NCBI RefSeq assembly: GCF_005405005.1
Contig: NZ_BJDH01000008.1
Coordinates: 62,001 to 126,000, forward strand
Reading direction: 5' to 3'
Length of the DNA stretch: 64,000 nucleotides
Source: Lactiplantibacillus daoliensis
GTDB lineage: Bacteria > Bacillota > Bacilli > Lactobacillales > Lactobacillaceae
The notes under the pieces were generated by a model. That model ran no database searches and was not told the origin of the DNA. It worked only from the letters and a program-made list of their open reading frames with translations. Positions 45,818 to 54,225 of this stretch are shown here, piece after piece (the first letter of the stretch is position 1; every line of letters starts with the position of its first letter). A program made the position numbers and the translations under genes.

Positions 45818-47134
45818 TCAGCGGAACCTTTCGTGATTAGCCATTAACTTTGCCAGTTGACCTTGAAATTCGTTACTGTGCGTTTGAATATCGCTCAATT
45901 CAGAACTCATCGACACGGTATAATCCGCCACTTCACCATGCTCACCTTGATCCAAGCCGAGTTTTTCTTCGTCAACATCAACTCGCATTTTAACCACGCG
46001 TTTCAACAGAACAATAATCGCAATGCACATCACAGTCGTAAAAGCGATTGTAAATGCTGTCGCCAGCAGTTGTAACCCAAATAACTTGAACCCACCGCCA
46101 TAAAATAGACCGTTGATTGTAACCGTTGAATTAACCGCTTTGGTCGCAAATAATCCGGTCATGATACTCCCCATGATACCGGAAACCCCATGACAACCAA
46201 AGGCATCTAAGGCATCATCAATTCCTAATCGTGGCTTGAGTAATGTAATAAAGGCGTAACTAGTCATCGTCGCAATCATGCCAATCCAGAAGGCCCCGGT
46301 CGTGGTCACATAACCACAAGCTGGGGTAATCGCAACTAAGCCACACAAGGTCCCAGTACAAACGCCAACTAAGGTTGGTTTTCCTTTGGTAATCATATCA
46401 ATGACCATCCAAGTCATCATCGAAGTCGCCGTCGCCACCGTTGTGGTCAAAAAGGCCTGAATCGCCACACCATTCATTGCTAAAGCAGAACCGGCGTTGA
46501 ACCCATACCAGCCGATCCACAGAATGGCCGTTCCAAGTAAAACCCAGAGAATGTTGTAATGTTGCGTTTCACCTTTTCCATAGTTGTATCGTGGTCCTAA
46601 AAAGGCTGAAAGGACTAACGCTGTGATGCCGGCATTGATATGCACGACCGTTCCACCAGCAAAGTCGATCACGCCTAAATGGGCTAGGAAGCCGTTGTCC
46701 CAAACCATATGCACCATTGGATAATAAATCAAAATTGACCAGAAAATAATAAACGATAATAAAAACTTAAAACGAATTCGCCCAACGACTGCCCCAACAA
46801 ACAAGGCCGGTGTAATAATTGCAAACATCATCTGAAAAATCATGTAGAGTCCGGTTGGAATTTTCGTTGGCGTCAGTGCGGCCAAGTTGACCCCATGTAA
46901 CCAAACCGACTTCAAATCTCCCACGACACCACCTAAGTTACCCGAAAACGATAGCGAATAACCAACTAAAATCCAGAGTAGAATGGCTAAGCCACAAATC
47001 ATAAAAACTGATAACATTGTATTGACAACGTTGCGTTTAGAAACTAACCCCCCATAGAAAAAAGCTAAACCGGGAGTCATGAACAAGACCAATATACTTG
47101 ATAAAACTAAGAACGTTGAATTTGCAGCACTCAT
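45818..47134 (-). CDS. amtB: Ammonium transporter AmtB
   Basis: 438 aa with 11 membrane segments, conducting ammonium/ammonia. Family motifs: FFYGGLVSKRNVVNTM near the N-terminus, FAGGTVVHINAGITALV (pore His), WIGWYGFNAGSALA, and GCHGVSGIMGSIMTGLFA with the second pore His. ATG 47134 (MSAANSTFL) is chosen over upstream starts because GGGAG lies 8 bases before it. No glnK lies beside it, unlike many amtB loci. Two GlnR-type boxes upstream indicate nitrogen control. Confidence 0.93.
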   Translation of the reverse strand: MSAANSTFLVLSSILVLFMTPGLAFFYGGLVSKRNVVNTMLSVFMICGLAILLWILVGYSLSFSGNLGGVVGDLKSVWLHGVNLAALTPTKIPTGLYMIFQMMFAIITPALFVGAVVGRIRFKFLLSFIIFWSILIYYPMVHMVWDNGFLAHLGVIDFAGGTVVHINAGITALVLSAFLGPRYNYGKGETQHYNILWVLLGTAILWIGWYGFNAGSALAMNGVAIQAFLTTTVATATSMMTWMVIDMITKGKPTLVGVCTGTLCGLVAITPACGYVTTTGAFWIGMIATMTSYAFITLLKPRLGIDDALDAFGCHGVSGIMGSIMTGLFATKAVNSTVTINGLFYGGGFKLFGLQLLATAFTIAFTTVMCIAIIVLLKRVVKMRVDVDEEKLGLDQGEHGEVADYTVSMSSELSDIQTHSNEFQGQLAKLMANHERFR

Positions 47135-47162
47135 AATAACAACTCCCATCCGTACCATTTGA

Positions 47163-47179
47163 TGTAAGAAATTATAACA
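47163..47179. promoter_or_regulatory. GlnR/TnrA-type box 1 of amtB, overlapping the -10
   Basis: TGTAA-N7-TAACA on the plus strand (TGTTA-N7-TTACA on the minus), matching TGTNAN7TNACA. The minus-strand TGTTATAAT inside it is an extended -10, so binding would block amtB transcription. Confidence 0.65.
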
Positions 47180-47277
47180 TTAATTATGAGGTTTGCTCAT
47201 TATTTTTTAATTTTTTGCCTTTTTATATGTTTTTAAAGCCTGCCCATATGTTAATTTAGTGACTTTCACTAATTAAA

Positions 47278-47294
47278 TGTTACGTTTTATCACA
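47278..47294. promoter_or_regulatory. GlnR/TnrA-type box 2, upstream of amtB
   Basis: TGTTA-N7-TCACA, again matching TGTNAN7TNACA, 115 bp upstream of box 1. Paired boxes fit cooperative GlnR repression, and it could also touch the divergent small gene. Confidence 0.55.
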
Positions 47295-47481
47295 TATAGC
47301 AATCAACAAATAATTATCGAAAAAAATAAATTACGCAATATTGCGGTAACTGTCTCTGACTTAAGATTCCACTAAAACAAAGGGATTTCTCGAATTTTCT
47401 TGGCAAAATTAGTATAACCATGGTAGAATTTTACTAAACAGAACGTTTAATGCGTCAACTAATTATGGTGGGATGATTTTT

Positions 47482-47748
47482 ATGCAACAAAAGCTGACAA
47501 GTCGAGGACGATTCGCTTTAATCGTTATTTTAACCATTATCAGTGTCGGGACGGCCCTCTTAGGTAAATGGGGCCGCACCGCAAGTGTCATCCTGATTGG
47601 ATTCGCACTTGCAAGCTTAACTAGCGGTTGTCTACGGTTCTGCAAGGCCCGTGGACTCCAACAAGGCAGTAGCATGTTATTTTCACTCGTGATTGCCGCG
47701 GGTTACGTGCTCGTTATTCTAGGTAGCTATGGCTATTTCCGTGGCTAA
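47482..47748 (+). CDS. Small membrane protein
   Basis: 88 aa (MQQKLTSRGRFALIVIL...), with three hydrophobic segments and a basic first turn; it ends SYGYFRG. ATG 47482 is spaced 9 bases from GGTGGG; the ATG at 47473 abuts it. No family recognised. It is divergent from amtB and shares its 340-bp upstream region, so nitrogen-linked expression is possible. Confidence 0.7.
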   Translation: MQQKLTSRGRFALIVILTIISVGTALLGKWGRTASVILIGFALASLTSGCLRFCKARGLQQGSSMLFSLVIAAGYVLVILGSYGYFRG

Positions 47749-47770
47749 TGATCAGTTATTTTAGACAACT

Positions 47771-47817
47771 AAAATGACCTGCGATGACTCGCTTGAGTCG
47801 TCACAGGTCATTTTTTT
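47771..47817. terminator. Intrinsic terminator after the small membrane protein
   Basis: AAAATGACCTG / CAGGTCATTTTTTT arms with inner GACTC/GAGTC. Confidence 0.9.
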
Positions 47818-47837
47818 CAGTGGTTACATTATTGATT

Positions 47838-48182
47838 TCCGCCTGCCGGTCGGCATCTAAAAGGCTGGAACGCCGTGGACCATTTTAAAGCCAAAAGGCG
47901 GTCTTTAAAACTGGCCTTGTCCTAAGTCCGGAAAACCACCGTACTAAGGACAACTTCACGGCTGAGCCTTTTAGGTGCCAACCTCTCGACTAAATAGTTA
48001 TGACGCAAATTCCAAATAAACGGCTATTCAACGTCGGGTGAGTCAGAATTGGCTCAGTGGTGTTATTTATCTTAGTTGCTGGTTTTGCGACTTAGATAAA
48101 GCCCGGCTTACGAGACCGCACTTTGGCTCGGAAACGCGGCTACCACGTTCCAGCCAATTCTGATTCACCCAGAGTGGCAAAA
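47838..48182. repeat. Compound structured repeat, modules B (inverted) and A
   Basis: Reverse-complement arrangement of 29767-30106. B (47838-47993, minus) has TTTTAAAG/CTTTAAAA around ACCGCCTTTTGG (47891-47902, minus). A (48030-48182, plus) has a TTTATCTTAGTTGC/GCGACTTAGATAAA hairpin and CGAG/CTCG around ACCGCACTTTGG (48115-48126). The linker AACGTCGGG is shared. No gene is seen in this gap. Confidence 0.8.
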
Positions 48183-48199
48183 ACAGCTTTTTTTCACAG

Positions 48200-49633
48200 C
48201 TAAGCACGTTGCCGTTTTAACAAACGTATGCCCGTAATCACGGTTGCAATCAAACAAATTACGAGTGCAACCATGAACGCAACCCGCATCCCGTCAATAA
48301 AAACTTCTGGGTGAGCCGGTAAATATGACGTCACTTTATACCCAGCCGACTGACTCATCGCTGAGAATAAAACTGTCGTTGCTAGTGAAATCCCGATAAT
48401 CATCCCGAGTTCGCGCGCTAAGGCGTTAATCCCACCAGCGACACCTAAGTCTTTCACCTCAACTGAGCTCATGACAATCGAATTATTTGGCGCTTGGAAG
48501 ATCCCGTTTCCGAAACCGACCAGTCCAATGAAGAACATGAAGAACCATAGCGGCGTCGTCAAACTAGCAAACATATAGCCAATCTGACTCAACGTAATCA
48601 AGACCAACCCGATAAATGTTAATAGTTCTGGCCCAATTTTGTCAGAGATTGCACCAGCGATTGGCGCCACGATTACTTGAACAATTGGGAATGTCATTAA
48701 AGCATAACCAGCATAATTGGCAGCTAAGCCACGGGCATTTTCCAAGTAAAATGGTGAAATAACATTAAAGAAGAAATTTGCCACGAAGATCAGAAACGCA
48801 CAGAGAATACTAATTGAAAAACGCGAATTTTTAAATAGTTGCAGCGCTAAAATTGGATTATCATGATGTAACTCAACCCGGACAAAAATCACTGTGGCAA
48901 TAATTGCAATGACAAACGCACCCAGAATAATCGGCTTCGTAAATCCAATTTCTTGGCCGATAAAGACGCCGGCAAACAAGCTGACCATCATGACCGCAAA
49001 TAAGACAGCGCCAGGCTTATCAATCGGCTGCTTACTCATCGTAATGTCTTTTGGCAAAATGATCTGGCCCAAGATAATTGCTAAAATTCCCACAGGCACG
49101 TTTATCCAGAAAATATATCCCCAGCTTAAATGAGCTAAAATCAGGCCACCAATCCCAGGTCCGGCAATACTCCCCAACGCGACAAAAGAACCAATCATGC
49201 CCAATGCGCGACCACGTTCTTGAAAGGGAAAGACTTCGGTAATAATCCCGTTATTCGCACTCATCGTCATTGCGGCACCAACCGCTTGTAGACTTCGGGC
49301 AACCAACAACATCACCAGACCAGAGTTAAATCCACACAACAGTGACCCAACCGTGAATAAGACAGACCCAATTTTAAAGATCCGAATCTTGCCGTGAGAA
49401 TCGCCTAATTTCCCAAATAATAACAATAACGCACAAATAATAATCAAATAGATTGAGACGACCCATTCGGCTTGATTCATTGGAATCGCCAGCGACTTAC
49501 TCATCACTGGCAAAGCAATATTGACGATACTACCATCCAGGGTCGACATAAATGTAAATAAACAGACGGCAACTAAGATCCACCAACGCCGTTTTTGGAT
49601 TTGGGGATCAGCCGCAAATGAGGGTGTTTTCAT
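48200..49633 (-). CDS. DHA2-family MFS multidrug exporter (EmrB/QacA-like)
   Basis: 477 aa with 14 membrane segments. The first-helix motif FMSTLDGSIVNIALPVM and LFGKLGDSHGKIRIF (motif A) are diagnostic of DHA2 proton antiporters. GPGIGGLILAHLSWGYIFWINVPVG is motif C. Exports hydrophobic or cationic compounds; the substrate is unknown. Its start overlaps the stop of the PadR-type regulator by 4 bases, so the pair is one regulated operon. Confidence 0.92.
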   Translation of the reverse strand: MKTPSFAADPQIQKRRWWILVAVCLFTFMSTLDGSIVNIALPVMSKSLAIPMNQAEWVVSIYLIIICALLLLFGKLGDSHGKIRIFKIGSVLFTVGSLLCGFNSGLVMLLVARSLQAVGAAMTMSANNGIITEVFPFQERGRALGMIGSFVALGSIAGPGIGGLILAHLSWGYIFWINVPVGILAIILGQIILPKDITMSKQPIDKPGAVLFAVMMVSLFAGVFIGQEIGFTKPIILGAFVIAIIATVIFVRVELHHDNPILALQLFKNSRFSISILCAFLIFVANFFFNVISPFYLENARGLAANYAGYALMTFPIVQVIVAPIAGAISDKIGPELLTFIGLVLITLSQIGYMFASLTTPLWFFMFFIGLVGFGNGIFQAPNNSIVMSSVEVKDLGVAGGINALARELGMIIGISLATTVLFSAMSQSAGYKVTSYLPAHPEVFIDGMRVAFMVALVICLIATVITGIRLLKRQRA

Positions 49634-50172
49634 ATTTCTGCTTCCTTCTTTGTTTGAATTAGCCGAGTGACCCAGTCAAACTGTGTCTGTGCTCGGACAG
49701 TTTGTAGCTCATTCACCAATAAAGCATCGGTGATATCAGCCGCGACCATATGGACATTATGTTGTAACTGTAACTGATGTTCGGCCAATCTAGTTAACTG
49801 ACCTTGGGCAAAGGCTTGAAAGTCAGCTAAGACGGTTAACTGCTGCGGCAACGTCAACAAATGTAAAAAGTTCAGTTTGATCTGAAACGTCAATTGGGTT
49901 TGTTTATTCAACCCCACTGCCGCCATCATCAACTGCCAGAAATGTTGCTGACCTGTTTCCGTCAGTGTCGCCACTTTCTGGGGGCGTTTGCTCGTGGTCG
50001 CCTTGAAATCCAAGGTTAACTCATCCGCTGCGGCTAATTTGTCTAATAATGGATAAAGGGCACCAAAACTAATCGTCAACTCTTGCCCGACCACACTGAT
50101 CAGTGCCTTACGCAATTGATAACCGGTCATTGGTCGATCCATTAATTGACCTAAAATAAATAATTCATACAT
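49630..50172 (-). CDS. PadR-family transcriptional regulator
   Basis: 180 aa. The N-terminal winged helix (MYELFILGQLMDRPMTGYQLRKAL... SFGALYPLLDKLAAADELTL) is typical of PadR proteins, and a C-terminal helical domain (about 90-180) is for dimerisation, as in the Vir-like subfamily 2. It is first in an operon with the DHA2 exporter and most likely represses it, releasing on binding the exporter substrate. AAGGTGATTAAAA precedes the ATG. A palindrome fills its promoter spacer. Confidence 0.88.
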   Translation of the reverse strand: MYELFILGQLMDRPMTGYQLRKALISVVGQELTISFGALYPLLDKLAAADELTLDFKATTSKRPQKVATLTETGQQHFWQLMMAAVGLNKQTQLTFQIKLNFLHLLTLPQQLTVLADFQAFAQGQLTRLAEHQLQLQHNVHMVAADITDALLVNELQTVRAQTQFDWVTRLIQTKKEAEI

Positions 50173-50202
50173 TTTTAATCACCTTACTTCTAGAACTTCA
50201 CC

Positions 50203-50231
50203 AGTATATATATCTTTTAGATATATATCAA
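50203..50231 (-). promoter_or_regulatory. Promoter with embedded palindromic operator of the PadR-DHA2 operon
   Basis: On the minus strand: TTGATA (50226-50231), 17-base spacer, TATACT (50203-50208). A perfect dyad ATATATATCT-TTT-AGATATATAT (50206-50228) covers the spacer, the classic position for a repressor, presumably the PadR protein itself. Confidence 0.7.
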
Positions 50232-50350
50232 GCAATTGGCTATTTTACCGATAAAATTCACTTTTTTAACCAATAGAAAACAGACTAAAAGCAACGGTTC
50301 CCTAGTAAAACGTGCTATGATTAAACGATAACAATGAAGGGGGTTACCAG

Positions 50351-51517
50351 ATGAGTTCAATTATGGAAGATTTACAATTGGCCGAACAACAGGCCCACCT
50401 TATCAATCTCTACCAAGCCAATAGCGATGTGGTTTACACCGGCTATATTGACAGTCTGGCACCCGATGGCGTCGTCCTGAACACTTACGACGACGCTGGG
50501 CTTCAAGACGGCGCAGTTTTCATGCGCTACCGCGTCATTGACGAAGTGGAAACGATGAGTGAAGATTTAGATAACATGGCTTTTCGCATCGAAAATGCTG
50601 ATACGGAAGGCTTAAGTACCGTGCCACAATCCCCGGTTCATTTCAACGCCGAACACGCCGAACTGTCCCAGATTTTAGCGGACGCTTTGACCCAGCAACA
50701 GATCATCCTGTTAGTCGTTGCTAATAACGACAACTACTTAGAGGGTCAGGTACAGGGACTAGCGGAAGATACCTTCGATTTCATGCCATTTGATAAATTT
50801 AACTATAGTCAACAAAAGTCCCGCGCGCTCAATTACGATGCGGTCAATATTATTGAATTCCGCGGAAATGAGTTATTGCTTGAAAGTGCCTATGTGAAAA
50901 CAGCTTACCATCACGTTGATGCCATTAAGGCTACCGGCGCTCATGCGATCAATGATAGCTTGGTGAATGCCCAAGCTAAACACGATCTCATTGCCATTCG
51001 TTCCGCCGATGGCTCCGACATGTTCTTCGTTGGTTTCGTCAACACGTTGAACGCTGACAGTGTCGTCATCAATTTGGTCGATATGACCGGCCAATTTGGT
51101 GGCTACACGCTCTGCCGACGTTCTCTAATTGAATCGGTCACGATCCAATCAGACTACTTGCAAACGATGCGTGGCTTTATCGAATTGAATCAACAATATG
51201 AATTGAATGTTCAACCCGTTTTGAACGATGAACGTTTATTTGATGGCACGACCGATTTATTTGAAGCACAATTGCGACAGGCAAGTAACTTCAATAACCT
51301 CTTACACCTCACAACTGAAAATCCGATGTTACCGGACATGACTGGTTATCCAGGTACGGTTACCAACGGCCACTTTATTTTTTATAACGTGGAAGACGAT
51401 AACCAAATTAATCGCGTTGGTACCTTAATCGAACTGGACTCAGTGGTCGAATTGTCATTTGGCTATATGGACGCCTACTTGTTAGAGAAACGTTTGAAAG
51501 ACGCCGGCGATTTATAA
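50351..51517 (+). CDS. Unknown cytoplasmic protein with four internal beta-rich repeats
   Basis: 388 aa, no signal or membrane segment. Four segments share a pattern of hydrophobic-x-G-x-(I/V)-x-x-L-x-x-D-x-(V/F), a D/G loop, then R-x-x-I-x-E-V-x-(F/I): VYTGYIDSLAPDGVVL...RVIDEVE (about 28-70), YLEGQVQGLAEDTFDF...DAVNIIEF (about 127-170), FFVGFVNTLNADSVVI...SLIESVTI (about 223-265), and PGTVTNGHFIFY...LDSVVELSF (about 332-372). Each looks like a small beta-barrel of Sm/SH3 type. Length and repeat number suggest internal duplication. I know no function; nucleic-acid or peptide binding is possible. AAGGGGGTTACCAG precedes the ATG. Confidence 0.7.
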   Translation: MSSIMEDLQLAEQQAHLINLYQANSDVVYTGYIDSLAPDGVVLNTYDDAGLQDGAVFMRYRVIDEVETMSEDLDNMAFRIENADTEGLSTVPQSPVHFNAEHAELSQILADALTQQQIILLVVANNDNYLEGQVQGLAEDTFDFMPFDKFNYSQQKSRALNYDAVNIIEFRGNELLLESAYVKTAYHHVDAIKATGAHAINDSLVNAQAKHDLIAIRSADGSDMFFVGFVNTLNADSVVINLVDMTGQFGGYTLCRRSLIESVTIQSDYLQTMRGFIELNQQYELNVQPVLNDERLFDGTTDLFEAQLRQASNFNNLLHLTTENPMLPDMTGYPGTVTNGHFIFYNVEDDNQINRVGTLIELDSVVELSFGYMDAYLLEKRLKDAGDL

Positions 51518-51530
51518 ACAGTACTTTACT

Positions 51531-51584
51531 AAAATAAAAGGAAGCCTGAATTCATAACACGAAATTCGAGCTTCCTTTTATTTT
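51531..51584. terminator. Bidirectional terminator between convergent genes
   Basis: AAAATAAAAGGAAGC / GCTTCCTTTTATTTT outer arms with inner GAATT/AATTC; A- and T-runs on both sides. It overlaps the stop of the regulator gene. Confidence 0.85.
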
Positions 51585-52876
51585 GCCTGATAAATTGTTT
51601 GACTGATTACCTTAATAAAATCTGCTAAATTACTAGGATCAGCGAGAGTATGAATTTCAAAGAAACTAATATCATTTAAAAGTTCATTAGAACGAATCCG
51701 TAACTGATCAGAAATAAAGAATATATGTTCATGCGGTTGGATCAACTCGTCTAATTTAAACATATTATTACAGATCACAATTGGAATGTGCGGCTGTAAA
51801 ACAGCTGCCAGTTGTGTCTGCAACTGATATCCTGCCACTAAATCGTTCGTATAAATAATAACTTTAGCTTTACCTTGATTGCGCGTAAAGGTTCCTTCAT
51901 TAAGAAATTTTACAAAGGGTCGGTCAATATCATAAATTGTAAACGGACACGGCTGTTTCAAGGAATCTGTTATTTCATGAACTGGAAAATAAATATTTAG
52001 TATTGCTTGTTCATGGTATTGAAAATTAGTCAAAGCGAGCCGATACACGGTGTCATTTTCACTATTTTTATATTTTTCAAAAAAGTCTTGATAGTCACCA
52101 TGCAGTTGCATCACATTATTCACAGGTGATAATCGTAAATATTCGGTGATAAATTGCTGTCTTTCGACTGACATAGCCTGCAAGCTGAAATTTTCCACGT
52201 CACTTGAATTAGTCGACAACAAGTAAAAGACCAAGGCAACATATGACTCCGTATCTGGCAACCGAATTCCAGTCAATCGCTGATAATCCTCAACTAATTG
52301 GCTTAATAACCGTTTTAACTGTGGCTTGCTCACCTGACTTTTAAAGATCATTTTCAAATATAAATTATCAATGCGCCGATTAATCCGCGGCAATGTCAAT
52401 TGTGCTAAAGCAAAGTCCAACCAAAGCTTATTACCAATCAAAATAACCCCTTGTTTATTTCCTTGGACCCTGACGTGCCATGGACGGCAAACTATTTTCA
52501 ATTTTTTAAGCGTCCGATTGATCAATGAAACTGAAATGTGTAGCGTATCTTCTAAATTTTGAATCGTACATTGTTCATCCTTGGTATATAAATACCAATA
52601 TATTAAGAATGGCCAATCCTTGGCTAAGGCTAAATGATCATCACCGAATTCTTCAGAAGCAACTACCTTCACCAATCTTGCGGCGTCTTCAATAAAGTAA
52701 GCTCGCTTTTCCTTATCATAAATGACTAATTGACTTGAAAAATTAGCATTGATGCTTCGAATATCGTTCGTAATTGTTCTTGATGACACATTAAACTTTT
52801 CGGCCAATTGCTGACTCGATAGATAGTTAGCTTCTTGATTGAAAGCCGTTAAAATTTGTCGCTGACGATTCAGCAT
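51578..52876 (-). CDS. Mga/BglG-type PTS-linked transcriptional regulator
   Basis: 432 aa. N-terminal HTH_11/DeoR-like domain (LNRQRQILTAFNQEANYLSSQQLAEKFNVSSRTITNDI), a second HTH_Mga-like segment (TIQNLEDTLHISVSLINRTLKKL), a central helical PRD-like region and a C-terminal EIIB-like fold (KAKVIIYTNDLVAGYQLQTQL). The EIIB-like loop lacks the phosphorylatable Cys, as in other Mga-type members. ATG 52876 is spaced 9 bases from AAGGG. It lies downstream of the PTS permease and phospho-beta-glucosidase and probably activates them. Confidence 0.78.
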   Translation of the reverse strand: MLNRQRQILTAFNQEANYLSSQQLAEKFNVSSRTITNDIRSINANFSSQLVIYDKEKRAYFIEDAARLVKVVASEEFGDDHLALAKDWPFLIYWYLYTKDEQCTIQNLEDTLHISVSLINRTLKKLKIVCRPWHVRVQGNKQGVILIGNKLWLDFALAQLTLPRINRRIDNLYLKMIFKSQVSKPQLKRLLSQLVEDYQRLTGIRLPDTESYVALVFYLLSTNSSDVENFSLQAMSVERQQFITEYLRLSPVNNVMQLHGDYQDFFEKYKNSENDTVYRLALTNFQYHEQAILNIYFPVHEITDSLKQPCPFTIYDIDRPFVKFLNEGTFTRNQGKAKVIIYTNDLVAGYQLQTQLAAVLQPHIPIVICNNMFKLDELIQPHEHIFFISDQLRIRSNELLNDISFFEIHTLADPSNLADFIKVISQTIYQAK

Positions 52877-52926
52877 CGCTATCATCCCTTACAGCAACAC
52901 GTCATCAGTCAAACCACCGTGTCACC

Positions 52927-54225
52927 CTATTCTTGATTACCTTGTTCTTGTGCTAAGGCCTGATTATCTGCAATTCTAGCAAATGGCAAATAAATAATTG
53001 AGGTCACAATTATCATCACAATTTGAAGTATAACAAACGCGGGACCTGATTGTAAAAAGCCATTAATCAGTACTGGTGTTTGTTCTGGTAATGCCAACCC
53101 AATAATTGGTTTCACCCAGCCAATTAACGTCGCTAAGTATGAAACGCCAAAACTAACCAAAGGTGCAACGACAAATGGGATAAACATAATTGGGTTTAAA
53201 ACAATGGGCATCCCAAAAATAACTGGTTCATCGGTATTAAAAATGACAGCTGGTAAAGAAATCCGACCGAGTGTCTTGAATTGTTTAGATTTAGCAAAGA
53301 AAGCCAAGAACAAACATAACCCAAGCGCACAGCCCGTCCCACCAATCTTACTCGTCATATAGAAGAACCGCCACGTAATAATATTAGGAATCGCATTTCC
53401 TGCATGGTAGGCAGCTAAATTTTGAAAATCTAGGGTATATAAAATTGGCATCACGATCGAATTAATGGCCATTGAATGAATACCAAAGAAGAAGAATAAA
53501 CTATTTAATAACACGACTAATAATATTGCCCATGGCGAGGTTCCAATTTTTACCAAAGGCACTTGAAGTAAGGTATAGATGGCACTGTTCAAATCACCAT
53601 AAGTTGTAAAACTAAACGCAAACCGCACCAAGGTCATCAATGTCGCAATCAAAACAACTGGGATTAATGACTTGAACGACTCACCAATTGTCGACGGTAC
53701 ACTGTCTGGCATTTTAATCGTCCAATTGGCTTTAATAATACGGCTATAAAGCTCACCCACAATAATTGAAACAATCAGTGCCAAAAACAACCCTTTAACA
53801 CCAATGTTGTCGAATGGAATAAACGGTGTCGCCACACCTTTAATCTTAATCATCTTGAGTGGGGCTAAAATAAAAATACTCATCACTGATAAAATCGCAG
53901 GAATAACATTATCAACGTGTTTGCTCTTACAATAACTACGCGTTGTGAAATAGGCAACGATAATTGCTAAACTATTCATGGTAAATTGGTACGGCAAATT
54001 TAAGTAACTCGTTAAATGATTTGCTGCTAACCAATTGACAAATGGCGCATAGGGAAAATTAACAATAATACTAAATAATGAGCCCAAAATTAAGAATGGT
54101 AATGAAGAAATCATCCCTTCTTTGATTGCGGTCAGAATGACACTCTGACTCATTTTACCCGCAATTGGTTCGACCCATTTTTGCATTGCCGCTTGGAACT
54201 TGGACAACCAACTATTCGATTCCAT
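52927..54225 (-). CDS. PTS lactose/cellobiose-family EIIC permease
   Basis: 432 aa with about ten membrane segments, of the Lac family of phosphotransferase permeases. The IPFVVAPLVSFGVSYLA and FNTDEPVIFGMPIVLNPIMFIPF motifs (the conserved NEP/NxDEP..FG segment) are clear. It moves a beta-glucoside while it is phosphorylated by EIIA/EIIB, neither of which is encoded nearby. ATG 54225 (MESNSW) has GGAGG 9 bases upstream and overlaps the glycosidase stop by 14 bases, so translation is coupled. Confidence 0.88.
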   Translation of the reverse strand: MESNSWLSKFQAAMQKWVEPIAGKMSQSVILTAIKEGMISSLPFLILGSLFSIIVNFPYAPFVNWLAANHLTSYLNLPYQFTMNSLAIIVAYFTTRSYCKSKHVDNVIPAILSVMSIFILAPLKMIKIKGVATPFIPFDNIGVKGLFLALIVSIIVGELYSRIIKANWTIKMPDSVPSTIGESFKSLIPVVLIATLMTLVRFAFSFTTYGDLNSAIYTLLQVPLVKIGTSPWAILLVVLLNSLFFFFGIHSMAINSIVMPILYTLDFQNLAAYHAGNAIPNIITWRFFYMTSKIGGTGCALGLCLFLAFFAKSKQFKTLGRISLPAVIFNTDEPVIFGMPIVLNPIMFIPFVVAPLVSFGVSYLATLIGWVKPIIGLALPEQTPVLINGFLQSGPAFVILQIVMIIVTSIIYLPFARIADNQALAQEQGNQE

